Assembly (NCBI GenBank): GCA_025617745.1
Contig: CM046856.1
Coordinates: forward strand, 44,941,049 to 45,005,048
Source: Heliocidaris erythrogramma
Taxonomy: Eukaryota; Echinodermata; Echinoidea; Camarodonta; Echinometridae
Direction of reading: 5' to 3'
Length of the DNA: 64,000 nt
Positions 1 to 10,540 of the stretch are shown in pieces. Position 1 is the first letter of the stretch. Each line of letters opens with the position of its first letter. The position numbers were made by a program, and so were the translations under genes. A model generated the notes under the pieces. That model made no database searches, had not been told where the DNA came from, and saw only the letters and a list, made by a program, of their open reading frames with translations.

Positions 1-5
1 TACAG

Positions 6-114
6 GACAGATTTCAGTAATCATTGTCGTACCTATGACGGCGCTGGTCATGATCATCTTATTCAGCATACTCGTGTACATTATATTTAAGCACAGAGGA
101 AGCTGTCAGAGCTG
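6..114 (+). CDS. Penultimate exon of a single-pass membrane receptor: transmembrane segment
   Basis: An acceptor (TACAG) ends at 5 and a donor (GTATGT) starts at 115. The open frame has codons starting at 8. It encodes a run of about 26 hydrophobic residues (isoleucine, valine, leucine, methionine) followed by the basic stop-transfer stretch KHRGSCQS. This is a typical type I transmembrane helix with the cytoplasm on the C-terminal side. The exon ends in phase 2 (TG), which joins to the G at 3495 to give a tryptophan codon and runs straight into the tail exon. The ectodomain lies upstream of the window, so the receptor family cannot be named. Splice sites and phase are seen; topology is inferred from the charge pattern. 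Confidence 0.8.
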
Positions 115-143
115 GTATGTTACATGTAGATGATTATCTACAA

Positions 144-174
<31 letters not shown>

Positions 175-2809
175 TGCTTCTTGTTATAATTATCAGTATT
201 AATATTATTTACAGTAGTCCTACGATATGAATTATAGATGCAGATATTGCGATAAGCCGATAACTATTATCATCCTCAATATTATCATTATTCCTATAAG
301 CACGAATTAAAATCGATCCATGGAATATCTTGCATTGAGCTATGAAAATTAATGTACAAAGCAATATTTTGAATGGAGTTTTTCAAGTATAGGGTAGTAG
401 AAAAAAAAATCCTTGATAGGTTCGTAAAGACAGTGTACATACTTGATCTATTTTACTACAATAACCTTAATGATAATTTTACTTTGATTTGTTCCATTCA
501 CAATTACAATAATAGGAATGCCAAAAATATCCATATTCCTCTTAATTTATATGATTTCTTTATCTCTCAAGATGTTATTTTCAACGAGCCTTTTTTGATA
601 ATCCCACACAATTATTTATCACACTATATTGCCGTGATTTTTGTGATGTGTTTTCAACGAAAATACACGTAAATGATTTGAATTGAATTCATAATTAAGT
701 ATTAAAGATTACATTCGTTAATAGTTGTATCTCATTATGTGACTTTGAAAGGATTCGGTTGGTCTTTCCCTTTTAAAAAAATAAATCTTTCGTGGACCCT
801 TCGAAATTTGATTTGGTCTGAAGAATATGAATGCAAATATATTGTGAATAATACTAGCTGAGTCTTTAGAGCTGATGAAGAAAAAAAAATCACTGTAATT
901 ATGTATATTGTTTTCTCTTTACTTGTTTGTCTATGAAATTATTTATCGCGTCAGTTATTCCTCGAGGTGTAATACTAAGAATCGTGGTGAGAAGAAATAT
1001 TTATATTATGGTCTCTCTGCTTTATTATACTTTGGAGGAGTCAAGTTGTGCATGCCGGTACATTCACATATACATGTACATGTAGTTGATAATCATTTGT
1101 TTAATAGTATAGAACTATGAAAGAAAAGTAATATTCCATGGTAGTTGGTTCCACATTTTGTAGAAGCATTAAGCACTGACCCCCGTAAAACCATCTTGGC
1201 ATACCACAAGTACACAAGCAAAAAAAAAAAAAAAATGTGTCCTCCCCTTGAAAATGTGTACCCAAAAAGAGCACTTTAAATAATTATGATAAACTTTTAT
1301 TTTGTTTCTAAGATGTACCCCCTTTACAATATTGTGGCTTGCGTCAGTACCGCTGACACCGTTCTATAGTAGACAAAGCGTACAAGCTGCACAATGAATT
1401 AGGGAAAATACTCCTGTATTTGTCTTGCACACGTGTCATTTTTAATGAAAAAATGAGAGCGTATACAAAAAATCTTTCGTCTTTGTTTTAGTTACAAGTG
1501 AGTGTCAACCCGCAGCTTGCCACCTAAAATCTTACACCAATCGAAGCACGGACCAAACTAAATCGGACTTTCTGACATCATAGGGTGCCCTTCAACATTG
1601 GAAGGGATATAATCTCTTCTGTGACATTGGGATATTTCATTTACTGATTTTCTAAATGATCTAATCATTATGCCATTTCATAATTGGGTACATTCCACTT
1701 CAGTGGGTAAAATTTAAGAACTAAATTACAGGTGTCATATTTTTCCTCCTTCGATTTATAACTGCTTTTTTTCAAATAAAAAAATAATAATTGGAAACGT
1801 ATTCAACCTCCTAGAGGCAAACTCGTTTTATAAACATATGGTCATCTTTGTTCATTCTGGTGTCGGTGAACCCTTTTGGCACATGGTCCTCATTGTTACC
1901 CAATTCTGTTCTTCATTAATTTTAGCAAGTTGTAAGAGCCGTTTCCATCTGAAAAGGTATGAAAAGTTTCAACAAAACCCCGCCCTGCATTAAATGAATC
2001 CATCGCCTTGCAGTGTATGCTTTCTCCTTGTAGAATTGCAAACGTGTTTGAAAGCTTGTCATATGTGTTATTAATGTACTCTTTTGCATGGTGATAGGCC
2101 CAATAATCTATCTGTATTTTTTCATCTCGCATGCAAACCCATCCTGTCCAAGCTACATAACGCATTGATATATGTCTTTCTCTCTTTTGTCTTCCCTTCT
2201 GGTTTGATGTAATCAATTATTTCTATTTCTATATTAATGCTCAAGTAGAGTAATGGCAAGAGTCGCATAATGAAACACTGGGTAATCCTGTTCCTGTTTT
2301 AGATCACAGACAACAGGGGTCGTAGTCAATAAACTTAAGACTGGTGTTCGTTTACTTTAATATATAATTGGAATAAAAAAAGAAAAGGAAATCGGAAGAT
2401 GCTTTGATAGTAACCTAAAGTTGTCATCTAACTATATTTGGTAAAAGCTGTAGCGTTTGTGATCTGACAACTATCTTATAGAAAGGATATGAGTTTAGGA
2501 ATTTAAATCTTACATCACTATCACTTCTCATTTGCTTATTACCATGGTTAGAAAAAAATGGTTAGAAAAAAGAGAGAAAAATACAAGCAGTCTGCTTGTC
2601 AACTAAAGAATTCAAACGAAAAGTGTTGAGACTTACCAAAACTATACATGGGCATTAATTTCATCTAAAATTTCGATTCCTACAAACTTAACACCTTATC
2701 TGAAATGAGAATGGGCCTCTTTCGATGACTAGCATCATGAGCATGGTTCAGTGTCAGGTCTTTCACTATAACCATTTTTCTGATTTACCTCTCCGCCCGC
2801 CGCCTCCTT

Positions 2810-2810
<1 letters not shown>

Positions 2811-2842
<32 letters not shown>
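2811..2842. repeat. (CT)n microsatellite
   Basis: A nearly uninterrupted CT dinucleotide run lies inside the receptor intron. Confidence 0.9.
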
Positions 2843-2889
2843 GTGTCACTACATCCTTTCTCTCGTGCAAACCTTGAATCAGAAGTTTA

Positions 2890-2945
2890 CACTCTAAAAA
2901 TTGTTGGGCAAATGCCCCATATTTACCAAACATGAGTGCAATTTC
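2890..2945 (+). mobile_element. Truncated end of the TA-CACTCT MITE family
   Basis: TACACTCTAAAAATTG followed by TTGGGCAAAT and a later ACCAAACATGAG closely resembles the left end of the complete element at 7543-7753 (TACACTCTTAGAAATATTGG, ACCCAACATGAG). No matching right end was found; the copy runs into a low-complexity block. Confidence 0.6.
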
Positions 2946-2985
2946 TTTTCAGGTAACTTTTGTACCTAGTTTTGCTTAGCCACTT

Positions 2986-3007
2986 CCCCCCCCCCCCCCA
3001 AAAAAAA

Positions 3008-3040
<33 letters not shown>

Positions 3041-3105
3041 AATAAAAAAAATAAAAAAATAAAATAAATAAATAAAATTGTTAATATATATATATATATA
3101 TATAT
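2986..3105. repeat. Low-complexity block: poly-C, poly-A, (TAA)n, (TA)n
   Basis: Fourteen C residues (2986-2999) are followed by A-rich, TAA/TAAA and finally TA dinucleotide repeats. The open frames called on the minus strand here are artefacts of this composition. Confidence 0.9.
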
Positions 3106-3494
3106 AATAATGATTTTTTTTGTCAATATATATATATAAATAAATATCCAAGCTGCGATGATTTTCTTCTTGTCCAATGTCTTTATCAGGGTGAAAAATA
3201 AGCCCTATTGTATATTTTTCCTGTATTTCTCATCAAGGTCTGCTTCAACTTTTACCTTTACTTTATAAAGCAATGTCATATACCTCATCCAACAGAAATA
3301 CGTACAGAATAATTATTTGTTATAATCTTAGAAACATACTTTCCAGAATGGTTGGACTTTTTATTTCCTATCCTCATGCTTGTCTTATGTTGTGAAGACA
3401 GATACTAGCACGCAGCCGCCGCTTTGATATCCTAATGAAAGTGTAATATTCTACAAATTCCTCACCTCTCATGATGTCTTTGTTTTCTTTACAG

Positions 3495-4671
3495 GAAAAG
3501 GGGACTCCAGCAAAGATCAGGGCAGGCAGACGAGACCCAATCAACTCGAATCTACAACAGAGGAAGAGCAGTCACTTCAGAATCTGCAAGACTCCCCAAT
3601 AGAGCACCCAGTCCCAGCACAAACACCACTACACCAATATTTGTGATATCATCTGCATTACCTGACAATGTACCAACCCGACCAACTCCGGCCCTGCCTG
3701 TTCCACAATTCTCTAACCCTTCAAGTGCAACTAATATACCTTTAAGGTTGCTTCATCAGAGCAATCCACAAAGTCAGAATCATTACATTTCCTCAAACAG
3801 TGACCCCAGTCCATACTACTATGCGTCTAGTTTTGACACTCAGAGCGTAGCTAGTTCCAGGCTTGAAGCAGCGTATCAAGAACCGTTCAGTGTGGGCATC
3901 ACTAATCACGCCTACGAAGTTACAACGGATGATCAAGAGTCAAATGCAACGCTTGAAAACGCCAATCCATATCACTACGCGTCTAGCTCTGACACTCCTA
4001 GGGTAGAGAGCAATGCTACCAGCCTTAAAGAAGCATATCAAGAACCTATAGACATGGCTGATCATGCCTACAAAGGTACAACTGACCATGGACGATCAAG
4101 TACTACGCTTGGAAACAGATTAACAGTAGGACTCTCAATGATAAGCCGCCCCTTGCCACACAGACCATCCTCTTCAAATTGTAAAGAAGGTCCAAATCTA
4201 CCTCCCAGAAAAACACGAGGTTATAAAAATGTACCTCCAGTATCCGCTACTTTGAGACAGAGAAAGTCTGAAATCATCAATGAAAATAACAACTTTTCTC
4301 TTGGAGAATGTTCATCAGACTTCGACGTAATACAAGATTTAAGCAAGAAGCATGCTTCTTTGAACAAACGGATGGGACAACCTGAAACGCCATTATACCA
4401 TACTCTCGAAAAAGATGAGCAACACAGAAGAGGTGTTGAACAACATAAGATAGAAACATCTTCCCCAATAACACTGCAAAGTGATAAACTCGACCGGGTT
4501 TACCATTGCCTTGAGAATAATGATACTGGCTCAGACTCTGGAAACAATCCTCTCGTGTACCGTGTACCAATAAACACAAATTCACAAGACTACACTGACG
4601 TATCTGACGCGAATGGAATGATCGACAATATCTTATATATTCCTATGGCGTCTTGTCCACAGAAACACTAA
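3495..4671 (+). CDS. Last exon of the receptor: long cytoplasmic tail with tyrosine and proline signalling motifs
   Basis: The acceptor TTTCTTTACAG ends at 3494. The frame is open from 3495 to the TAA at 4669-4671, about 391 codons, so translation does not begin at the internal GTG at 3643. With exon 6-114 this gives a tail of about 400 residues. Motifs seen are two YQEP (YxxP type, codons 3874 and 4036), RPLPHRP (RxxPxxP, class I SH3 ligand, from 4147), YKNV (YxN, Grb2-SH2 type, 4222), YHTL and YHCL (YxxL, 4396 and 4501) and YIPM (YxxM, PI3K-p85 type, 4636) near the C-terminus. A 52-residue block is tandemly duplicated: YYYASS, AYQEP, NHAYE, NATLEN then YHYASS, AYQEP, DHAYK, STTLGN. Motif partners are known for these motif classes in general; use by this receptor is inferred. 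Ser/Thr and Asn are abundant, suggesting disorder. Confidence 0.85.
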
Positions 4672-4769
4672 AACAATTCTCGGTCACACCGCTTGATAAT
4701 TTTACATAGAAATTTTTAGTGCAAACAGTTAACATCAGTTTTGATTTGACTTCTGCAATATTTATATCG

Positions 4770-5215
4770 TATAGATTAGTCCTTTGTCAAGTGGTCAAAA
4801 AATAGCCTTTTGGGAAATTTTGTGAGGATTTTTTTTTTAGAGAGATAATATCATAATTTGCTTCCAAATTTTGAAATGGGTCTAAAGTCACTTTTCAGTT
4901 ATTTTTAGAATGCTGGTTTTGGTCAAATTGATGTGTTTTTTTAATTATTTTTTTGTAATGCTCTCAAGTGCAGTAAGTATAGGAATTCCAAATGTTTGCA
5001 TAGAAAAGATATTGGAGATGACTCTTATGAAAAAAATAATGCAGAAAAATATAGAATTATAGCAAATATAGGCTTTTATTCATATCTTATTTTATACCCC
5101 ATCGACGATAATTATGAAACGTCTTCTGCTTTAATGACTGTCTCCGACAGTGTTGAACGTCTAATCGTATATAAGTGACCAATAATCGATCAATTGCATA
5201 ATTCATTATAATTAT
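4770..5215 (+). repeat. Dispersed repeat, copy A
   Basis: This roughly 440-bp block matches, in reverse complement, the block at 10050-10540. Shared stretches include TTGTCAA-TGGTCAAAAA, ATGGGTCTAAAGT, GGAGATGACTC/GGAGATCACATC, AATAAAAGCCTAT and GCAGAAGAC. It lies just downstream of the receptor stop codon and may form part of its 3'UTR. No terminal repeats or coding capacity were recognised. Confidence 0.65.
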
Positions 5216-6582
5216 TATATATAAGTATGTGGGCACATAGACTTTGAAAATGTGTGGGCACATAGAGTGACAGTCAAAATCTATAGTAGTATAAAGGAAG
5301 GTATCAACATAATTCGAATAGTGATATGCAACAGGATCAACACTGATTGTACAACAAACAATTTTCATCTTGATAGCTGCCTCTCTTTTAGTATTCTCTC
5401 CCCTTTTTTTTTGGTATTCTTTCTCTACGTGAATTGTTTCCGAACTTACGATTCATCACAATTTTATTTGTCATTCCATCCTGACGTTATGCATTTAATG
5501 AAAACCTGCCCTTTCCATGACCCTAAAATGTCCGCTCTTCGGCATGCAACAACAAAAACCTGAACTTCCATTCCTTCAAGAAGATCAAGAGGAGATATAT
5601 AAGTTTGTCATATTTTCCTCTTTCCTTTCTCTGAACCATTCTTTTACTTCTTTTTGAAATTCAAGGTATGTCATTTTCAGAACGAATTAAATATCTTTCA
5701 ATATACATGTACTTGCAAATGTATTCTACCAGTTATACATGTATTTGAACCAAATAAAAACACTTTCAAAACATTTTTTTCGTACGACATTCGGCAAAGT
5801 TGGCCTGACAACTCCCCCCCCCCCCCCCCGCCCCCTCTGAATGCCCATGATCTACAACCATTATCTTATCGAGAGTTAATTCTTTTTTTATCATACTGAT
5901 AATATTTCCATTTAAAAGTCTTAACAGAGAAATGGATGTTAATTTTAGATTATATACTATAGGTTTTCCCGCCCAATTCGTAAAAATTGCATCCGATTTA
6001 ACGCTGCGATCATTCAATTTCGAGTGAATGTGAATGATCACCGAGATCAACATTCAAAAAGCTAACTAGTTCATTCAATTTAATTTTATTAGCATGCGAT
6101 TTCATGATTTTCTCACATAAAGGTGTAAAAAGCGCGTTAAAATTAAAAATGCACGTAAAATGCATTCAAATTCGCACCAGCACTGCCCTGGTGAGCGTTA
6201 AGGAATTCAAAATCACGAATAGGCAAGCATTTTTAGCATTTGGGCAGTGTTTTTCGTTACTGCTTATGTTCTTTGTAATCTGCACTGTTTGAATAAATTA
6301 TGCAAACTTTGTGTACCTTGAAATGGGGCATTTGCCTTATATTCCTCTGACATACCGTCATCGAAGCAACAGCTCATATACCTCCACTTTCATATACACT
6401 GTACATACAATCAGGCCCCTGGGAACAATTTTGTTACTGGCGGTGCTGTGAGCAGATATTTTATAACTTTGTTTTTTGTTTGGTATGCAGTTGCTTATCT
6501 ATGAATGGCGCCCGGGGCAAACGATGAAGTTGCTTTAAGCGCAAGGGCAAGTGTCCCTATAGAAAAGTGGGGGTGATACAGC
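5216..6582. other. Non-coding stretch downstream of the receptor gene
   Basis: No gene was recognised. A possible polyadenylation signal AATAAA occurs near 5753 on the + strand, and a C16 tract lies at 5814-5829. The region could be 3'UTR or intergenic. Confidence 0.4.
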
Positions 6583-6735
6583 CAGCGGCGGATCCAGGAT
6601 TTTGTGATATTCACAAATTTTTCTGACAAGCAAAAAAAAAACAAAAAGTCCTCCGCGTTTTGGGGTCTCTTTTTAACTCCAAAAATCTCTGACAAGCAAA
6701 AAAAAAGTCATCACAATTTTGCTGGCTACAGCACC
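6583..6735 (+). mobile_element. Fragment of the CAGTGGCGGATCCAG non-autonomous element family
   Basis: It begins CAGCGGCGGATCCAGGATTT and contains CTGACAAGCAAAAAAAA twice. The same landmarks occur at 12178-12355 and 38536-38770. The right end is not clear in this copy. Confidence 0.55.
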
Positions 6736-7279
6736 CCTGCATCCTCAGCCTTCTAGGGGTGCCGTGCACCCCCTCAAAATATTCTGGGAGTGCTGCACCA
6801 CCCCCAGCACCCCCGGCTCCTACACTGTTAAAACATGTATTAAAAAACTACGGATTAAAAAAATGTTGATTAAAAATCGCTCAACATTGGTTATAAAATG
6901 AATGTTGGTTAAAAATGACTTTTAATCTTGCGTGGGTTAAAAATATTGTTGATTAAAATTATTGTTTTTATTCTTGTTGGTTACTTTGTAACCAACATTG
7001 ATTAAAAACAGTGTTCTCTGCTTTCCCGCCAAACTGATAGTGCTAACTGTCAAGACATTTTATCTTTTTGTTGGTTAAAAGTTTGATCAAAGTTGATTAA
7101 AATACCAATCGTGTGACCGAACAGCGCATGCGCATATGGATTTGGAACAAATTCGCTGCGCACAAATCTATCACAGAAAATTGTTTGCGATAAAAATGGA
7201 AGGCATTGTCATTCAAGTCGCTGAATGAGTGGGGACTTTCAAAGAGTTTGTCGGCGTGTTTGAAGGTGAGAAACTATTA

Positions 7280-7935
7280 TTCATATATGTGATTGTTGTC
7301 CAGCTTAATCTTGGGAAGACATAGATCTACAGTGTGCTCTTTCTTTCTAATTTAAACGGCTTGGGAGCAAGTTCGACCTGCTCGATCTGGACTAGACCTG
7401 GCTAAGCCAGGCCCACCGGTAGATTTACCGACTGCGCCTAGCCTATGGTAGCGAGGAGGCGACGCCGGCGGTATGGCGGTGTGTTCAACTTCGCGCATGT
7501 CCATATTTCGCGGACAGGGCAATATGACAAACACTGAAACTACACTCTTAGAAATATTGGGCAAAATTTTACCCAAATTTTACCCAACATGAGGGTCCTT
7601 ATGAGTCCGACCAACTTTTGGGTAAACTTTACCAATTTCATTCTTATTTTTGACCAATGTTGGGTAAATGCATGTAAAAGTTGAGCAAGATTTAACCAAC
7701 CTATGCCCAATCTTCATTTACCCAGTGGCATTTACCCAACATTTCTAAGAGTGTAGAACAGTTTTTTGAGAAAAGGATATAAGCACCAATGTAGGCGTAG
7801 GCGTAGTCTACCGGTGGGCCTGCCTTAGTCAAGTCTAGTCCAGGTCTGAGAAGGTCGAACTTACCAAACCGCTGAAAGTAGATCACTGAGTAGATCTATT
7901 TCGTTATTAGGCTAGCTAGACAACAATTACAGATA
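7280..7935. mobile_element. Smaller inverted repeat nested in the left arm of the palindrome
   Basis: Positions about 7354-7430 (CGACCTGCTC, GACTAGACCTGGCTAAG, GCCCACCGGTAGA) are matched in reverse at about 7798-7870 (TCTACCGGTGGGCCTGCC, AGTCTAGTCCAGG, GAAGGTCGAAC). The sequence at 7280-7345 is an imperfect inverse of 7870-7935. At its centre sits the MITE 7543-7753. This explains why the left outer arm is longer than the right. Confidence 0.7.
7543..7753. mobile_element. TA-flanked MITE with CACTCTTAGAAAT inverted ends
   Basis: The left end TACACTCTTAGAAATATTGG and the right end CCCAACATTTCTAAGAGTGTA form inverted terminal repeats about 20 bp long, flanked by TA. The interior is rich in GGGTAAA / TTTACCC words. 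The ends resemble those of the surrounding 2-kb palindrome (TACACTGTTA), suggesting related transposase recognition. A truncated relative lies at 2890-2945. Confidence 0.75.
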
Positions 7936-8857
7936 TGAAAAGAGTTTCTCCGGGGAGTTTCTCATCAAATAAATCTAACCAACAATTTGTTTAAGTTTAA
8001 TCAACACCATTTTAACCAATGTTGAACAAAATATGATTAACCAACAAATGGTTAAACATCTAACCAACAAAATAAAACTAACCAACAAATGGTTAAACAT
8101 TTAACCAACAATATGTTTTAGTTTAATCAACACCAATTTAACCAAAAACATATTGTTGGTTAAATGTTTAACCATTTGTTGGTTAATCATATTTTGCTCA
8201 ACATTGGTTAAAATGGTGTTGATTAAACTTAAACAAATTGTTGGTTAAATGTTTAACCATTTGTTGGTTAGATTTATTTGATGAGAAACTCCCCGGAGAA
8301 ACTCTTTTCATATCTGTAATTGTTGTCTAGCTAGCCTTATAACGAAATAGATCTACTCAGTGATCTACTCACCTTTCTCACCTTCAAACACGCCGACAAA
8401 TTCTTTGAAAGTCCCCACTCATTCAGCGACTTGAATGACAATGCCTTCCATTTTTATCGCAAACAATTTCTGTGATAGATTTGTGCGCAGCGAATTTGTT
8501 CCAAATCCATATGCGCATGCGCTGTTCGGTCACGCGATTGGTATTTTAATCAACTTTGATCAAACTTTTAACCAACAAAAAGATAAAATGTCTTGACAGT
8601 TAGCACTATCAGTTTGGCGGGAAAGCAGAGAACACTGTTTTTAATCAATGTTGGTTACAAAGTAACCAACAAGAATAAAAACAATAATTTTAATCAACAA
8701 TATTTTTAACCCACGCAAGATTAAAAGTCATTTTTAACCAACATTCATTTTATAACCAATGTTGAGCGATTTTTAATCAACATTTTTTTAATCCGTAGTT
8801 TTTTAATACATGTTTTAACAGTGTAGGGGCCTGCATACAATTCATTTATACACGACT

Positions 8858-8989
8858 ATGGCGGCGGCTCGAGGAGAGTATATGAATATCTTGACTACGG
8901 ACATAATTAGGTTGGTTGAAGCATTTGACAACCAGCAAGACTCCCTAGAACTGGCCGACACTCTAGGAATAAACACGAAATATGATTAA
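8858..8989 (+). pseudogene. Transposase-like N-terminal (helix-turn-helix) fragment
   Basis: A 43-codon frame starts at ATG 8858 and stops at TAA 8987-8989. It reads MAAARGEY, then IIRLVEAFDNQQDSLELA and DTLGIN. The pattern of a hydrophobic helix, a polar turn and LADTLGI resembles the N-terminal HTH of Tc1/IS630-like DDE transposases. It begins only 33 bp outside the right TA of the palindrome, and the frame ends before any catalytic region. The family assignment is by eye from a very short piece. Confidence 0.45.
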
Positions 8990-9123
8990 AATAAACTTTG
9001 AAAATGAAAGTTTGAAAATGAGCCAATGAAATTATATAATCAAAAACAGTGAAAAGGGGTGCATATGACGTGAAAACAAAATGAGGTAAGAATTACATAG
9101 AACTACAGAACTTGTTTATGTTA

Positions 9124-9400
9124 ATTGAATTCGAACGTTCAAAGTGCGAAGGTGTGTGTCTATTTTATGAAATTGAAATTGGTATTCGGGACGAAATTGA
9201 ACGTCTATCCAGCTGGCGCGAAATTGAATGAAACTTTGCGTCGTTAAATAGAATGGATTTCTCTCTAAATTGAATGAAATAAAATTTAAAAGGAATGATA
9301 TAAAACGAAATTGAATGCTCAAAGAATGAAAATGAACCATGAGAGCAGAGAGTTGACGAAAATCGTTCGAACTTGAACGCCTATTCATGAATTCGAACGC
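9124..9400. repeat. Degenerate CGAAATTGAATGAA-type repeat
   Basis: Words such as GAAATTGAA, GAATGAAA and CGAACTTGAACG recur irregularly. The antisense open frame over it (9116-9454) follows from the bias and resembles no protein. Confidence 0.4.
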
Positions 9401-10049
9401 AACTCCTATATTATGAGGTATTGGAAGCCCTAAACGAAACACGCTTAAAAACACTAAGGTTGGTATTAAATTACACTATAACAAAAGAAATTACTTTTTT
9501 TTTTTTTTTAAATATATAACACTATTCTATACAAAATTCATGAAAGAAGGCAAATATTTTATTTATAATGAATAGCGTGGAGTTGAAAAACAACATATAT
9601 TTGGATTTTGGAGAAAGTGAAGGAGAGAGAGAGAGAAAGTTGTCGGTCTACTGAGATGAACCCGATATGATAGGGCCGGTTCTCATTTACAAACATAATA
9701 CCAGAGTGCAATGACAGAGAAAAATGAGATGAATATTTATATTTTAAAACACCATTGGGAAAATGGGCACACCGTGCACTGGTGCGCAAGAGATTGGTAG
9801 AAGCCAAAAAGAGGGGAAAAGTACTCTGATTGAAAACAAAACATTGAGAGGAAAAATAGTAAAACTATGAAGAAGAGAACTGGTGTAAGTGTTGGATCGT
9901 GTTGCATAGCACTGTTCTGGTGATTCTTTTAACATATAACTTTTGAATTTGACCCTCACTCAATGTGCCAACATATTTTCAAAGTAAAGAATATAATGAA
10001 TATTATATATCATATTATATTATGTTGTATTATATTGTATTACATTATA

Positions 10050-10540
10050 TCATTTTATCTAATATTATGATGAATAGTATGCCACTGATCCGATTATTTT
10101 TCACTGATATGCGATTTGATGAAAGTGCACTGTCGGAAACAGTCATAGAGCAGAAGACAATGTTTCGTAATTATCGTAGAGGGCGTATAAAATAAAATAT
10201 TAATAAAAGCCTATGTTTTATATATATATTTATATTTTTTCCTGCATTTTTTTTCACGATGTGATCTCCAATATCATTTCTATACAAACAGTCGGAATTC
10301 ATATCCCTATTGCAATTAAGGGTATGTACAAAAAATAATTTGAAAATCATAAATTTGACCAAAATCAGCATTATAAAAATACCTGAAAAGTAACTTTAGA
10401 CCCATTTTAAAATTTGGAGACAACGTTTATAGTTTTAGTCATAACATTATCTTTCTAAAAATGTATGTTTCCAAAAAGCCTAACAAAATTCCCATTTTTG
10501 ACCATTTGACAACAGACCATATCGCACAAGGATATGAAAG
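10050..10540 (-). repeat. Dispersed repeat, copy B (inverted relative to copy A)
   Basis: This is the reverse complement match of 4770-5215 and aligns over most of its length with small gaps. It begins on this strand near CACTGATATGCGATTTG and ends near GACCATTTGACAACAGACC. Together with copy A it brackets the palindromic element at 6823-8823. Confidence 0.65.

Larger units (their letters stand above)
115..3494 (+). other. Intron of the receptor gene
   Basis: The 3.4-kb intron runs from GTATGT to TTTCTTTACAG. It contains an (ATT)n run near 148-172, a CT microsatellite, a truncated MITE fragment at 2890-2945 and a C/A/TAA/TA low-complexity block at 2986-3105. An antisense open frame of 106 codons (1896-2216) is discussed among the findings. 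No other exon was recognised. Confidence 0.75.
6823..8823. mobile_element. 2.0-kb palindromic TA-flanked element with long nested inverted repeats
   Basis: The left end TACACTGTTAAAACATG and the right end CATGTTTTAACAGTGTA are exact reverse complements flanked by TA. The outer arms (about 6823-7275 and 8373-8823) match almost base for base, including GCGCATGCGC and TTAAAAAT motifs. A second inner palindrome covers about 7935-8310 around the centre and is built from AACCAACAAATGGTTAAAC words. The left arm carries about 600 bp of extra sequence relative to the right. TA flanks and TACACT-type ends fit a Tc1/mariner-like MITE or foldback element; no transposase lies between the ends. Confidence 0.85.

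Noticed and set aside
3643..3645. GTG at 3643 as a translation start
   Set aside because: The frame is open upstream to the splice acceptor at 3494 and joins the transmembrane exon in phase, so this is an internal Val codon.
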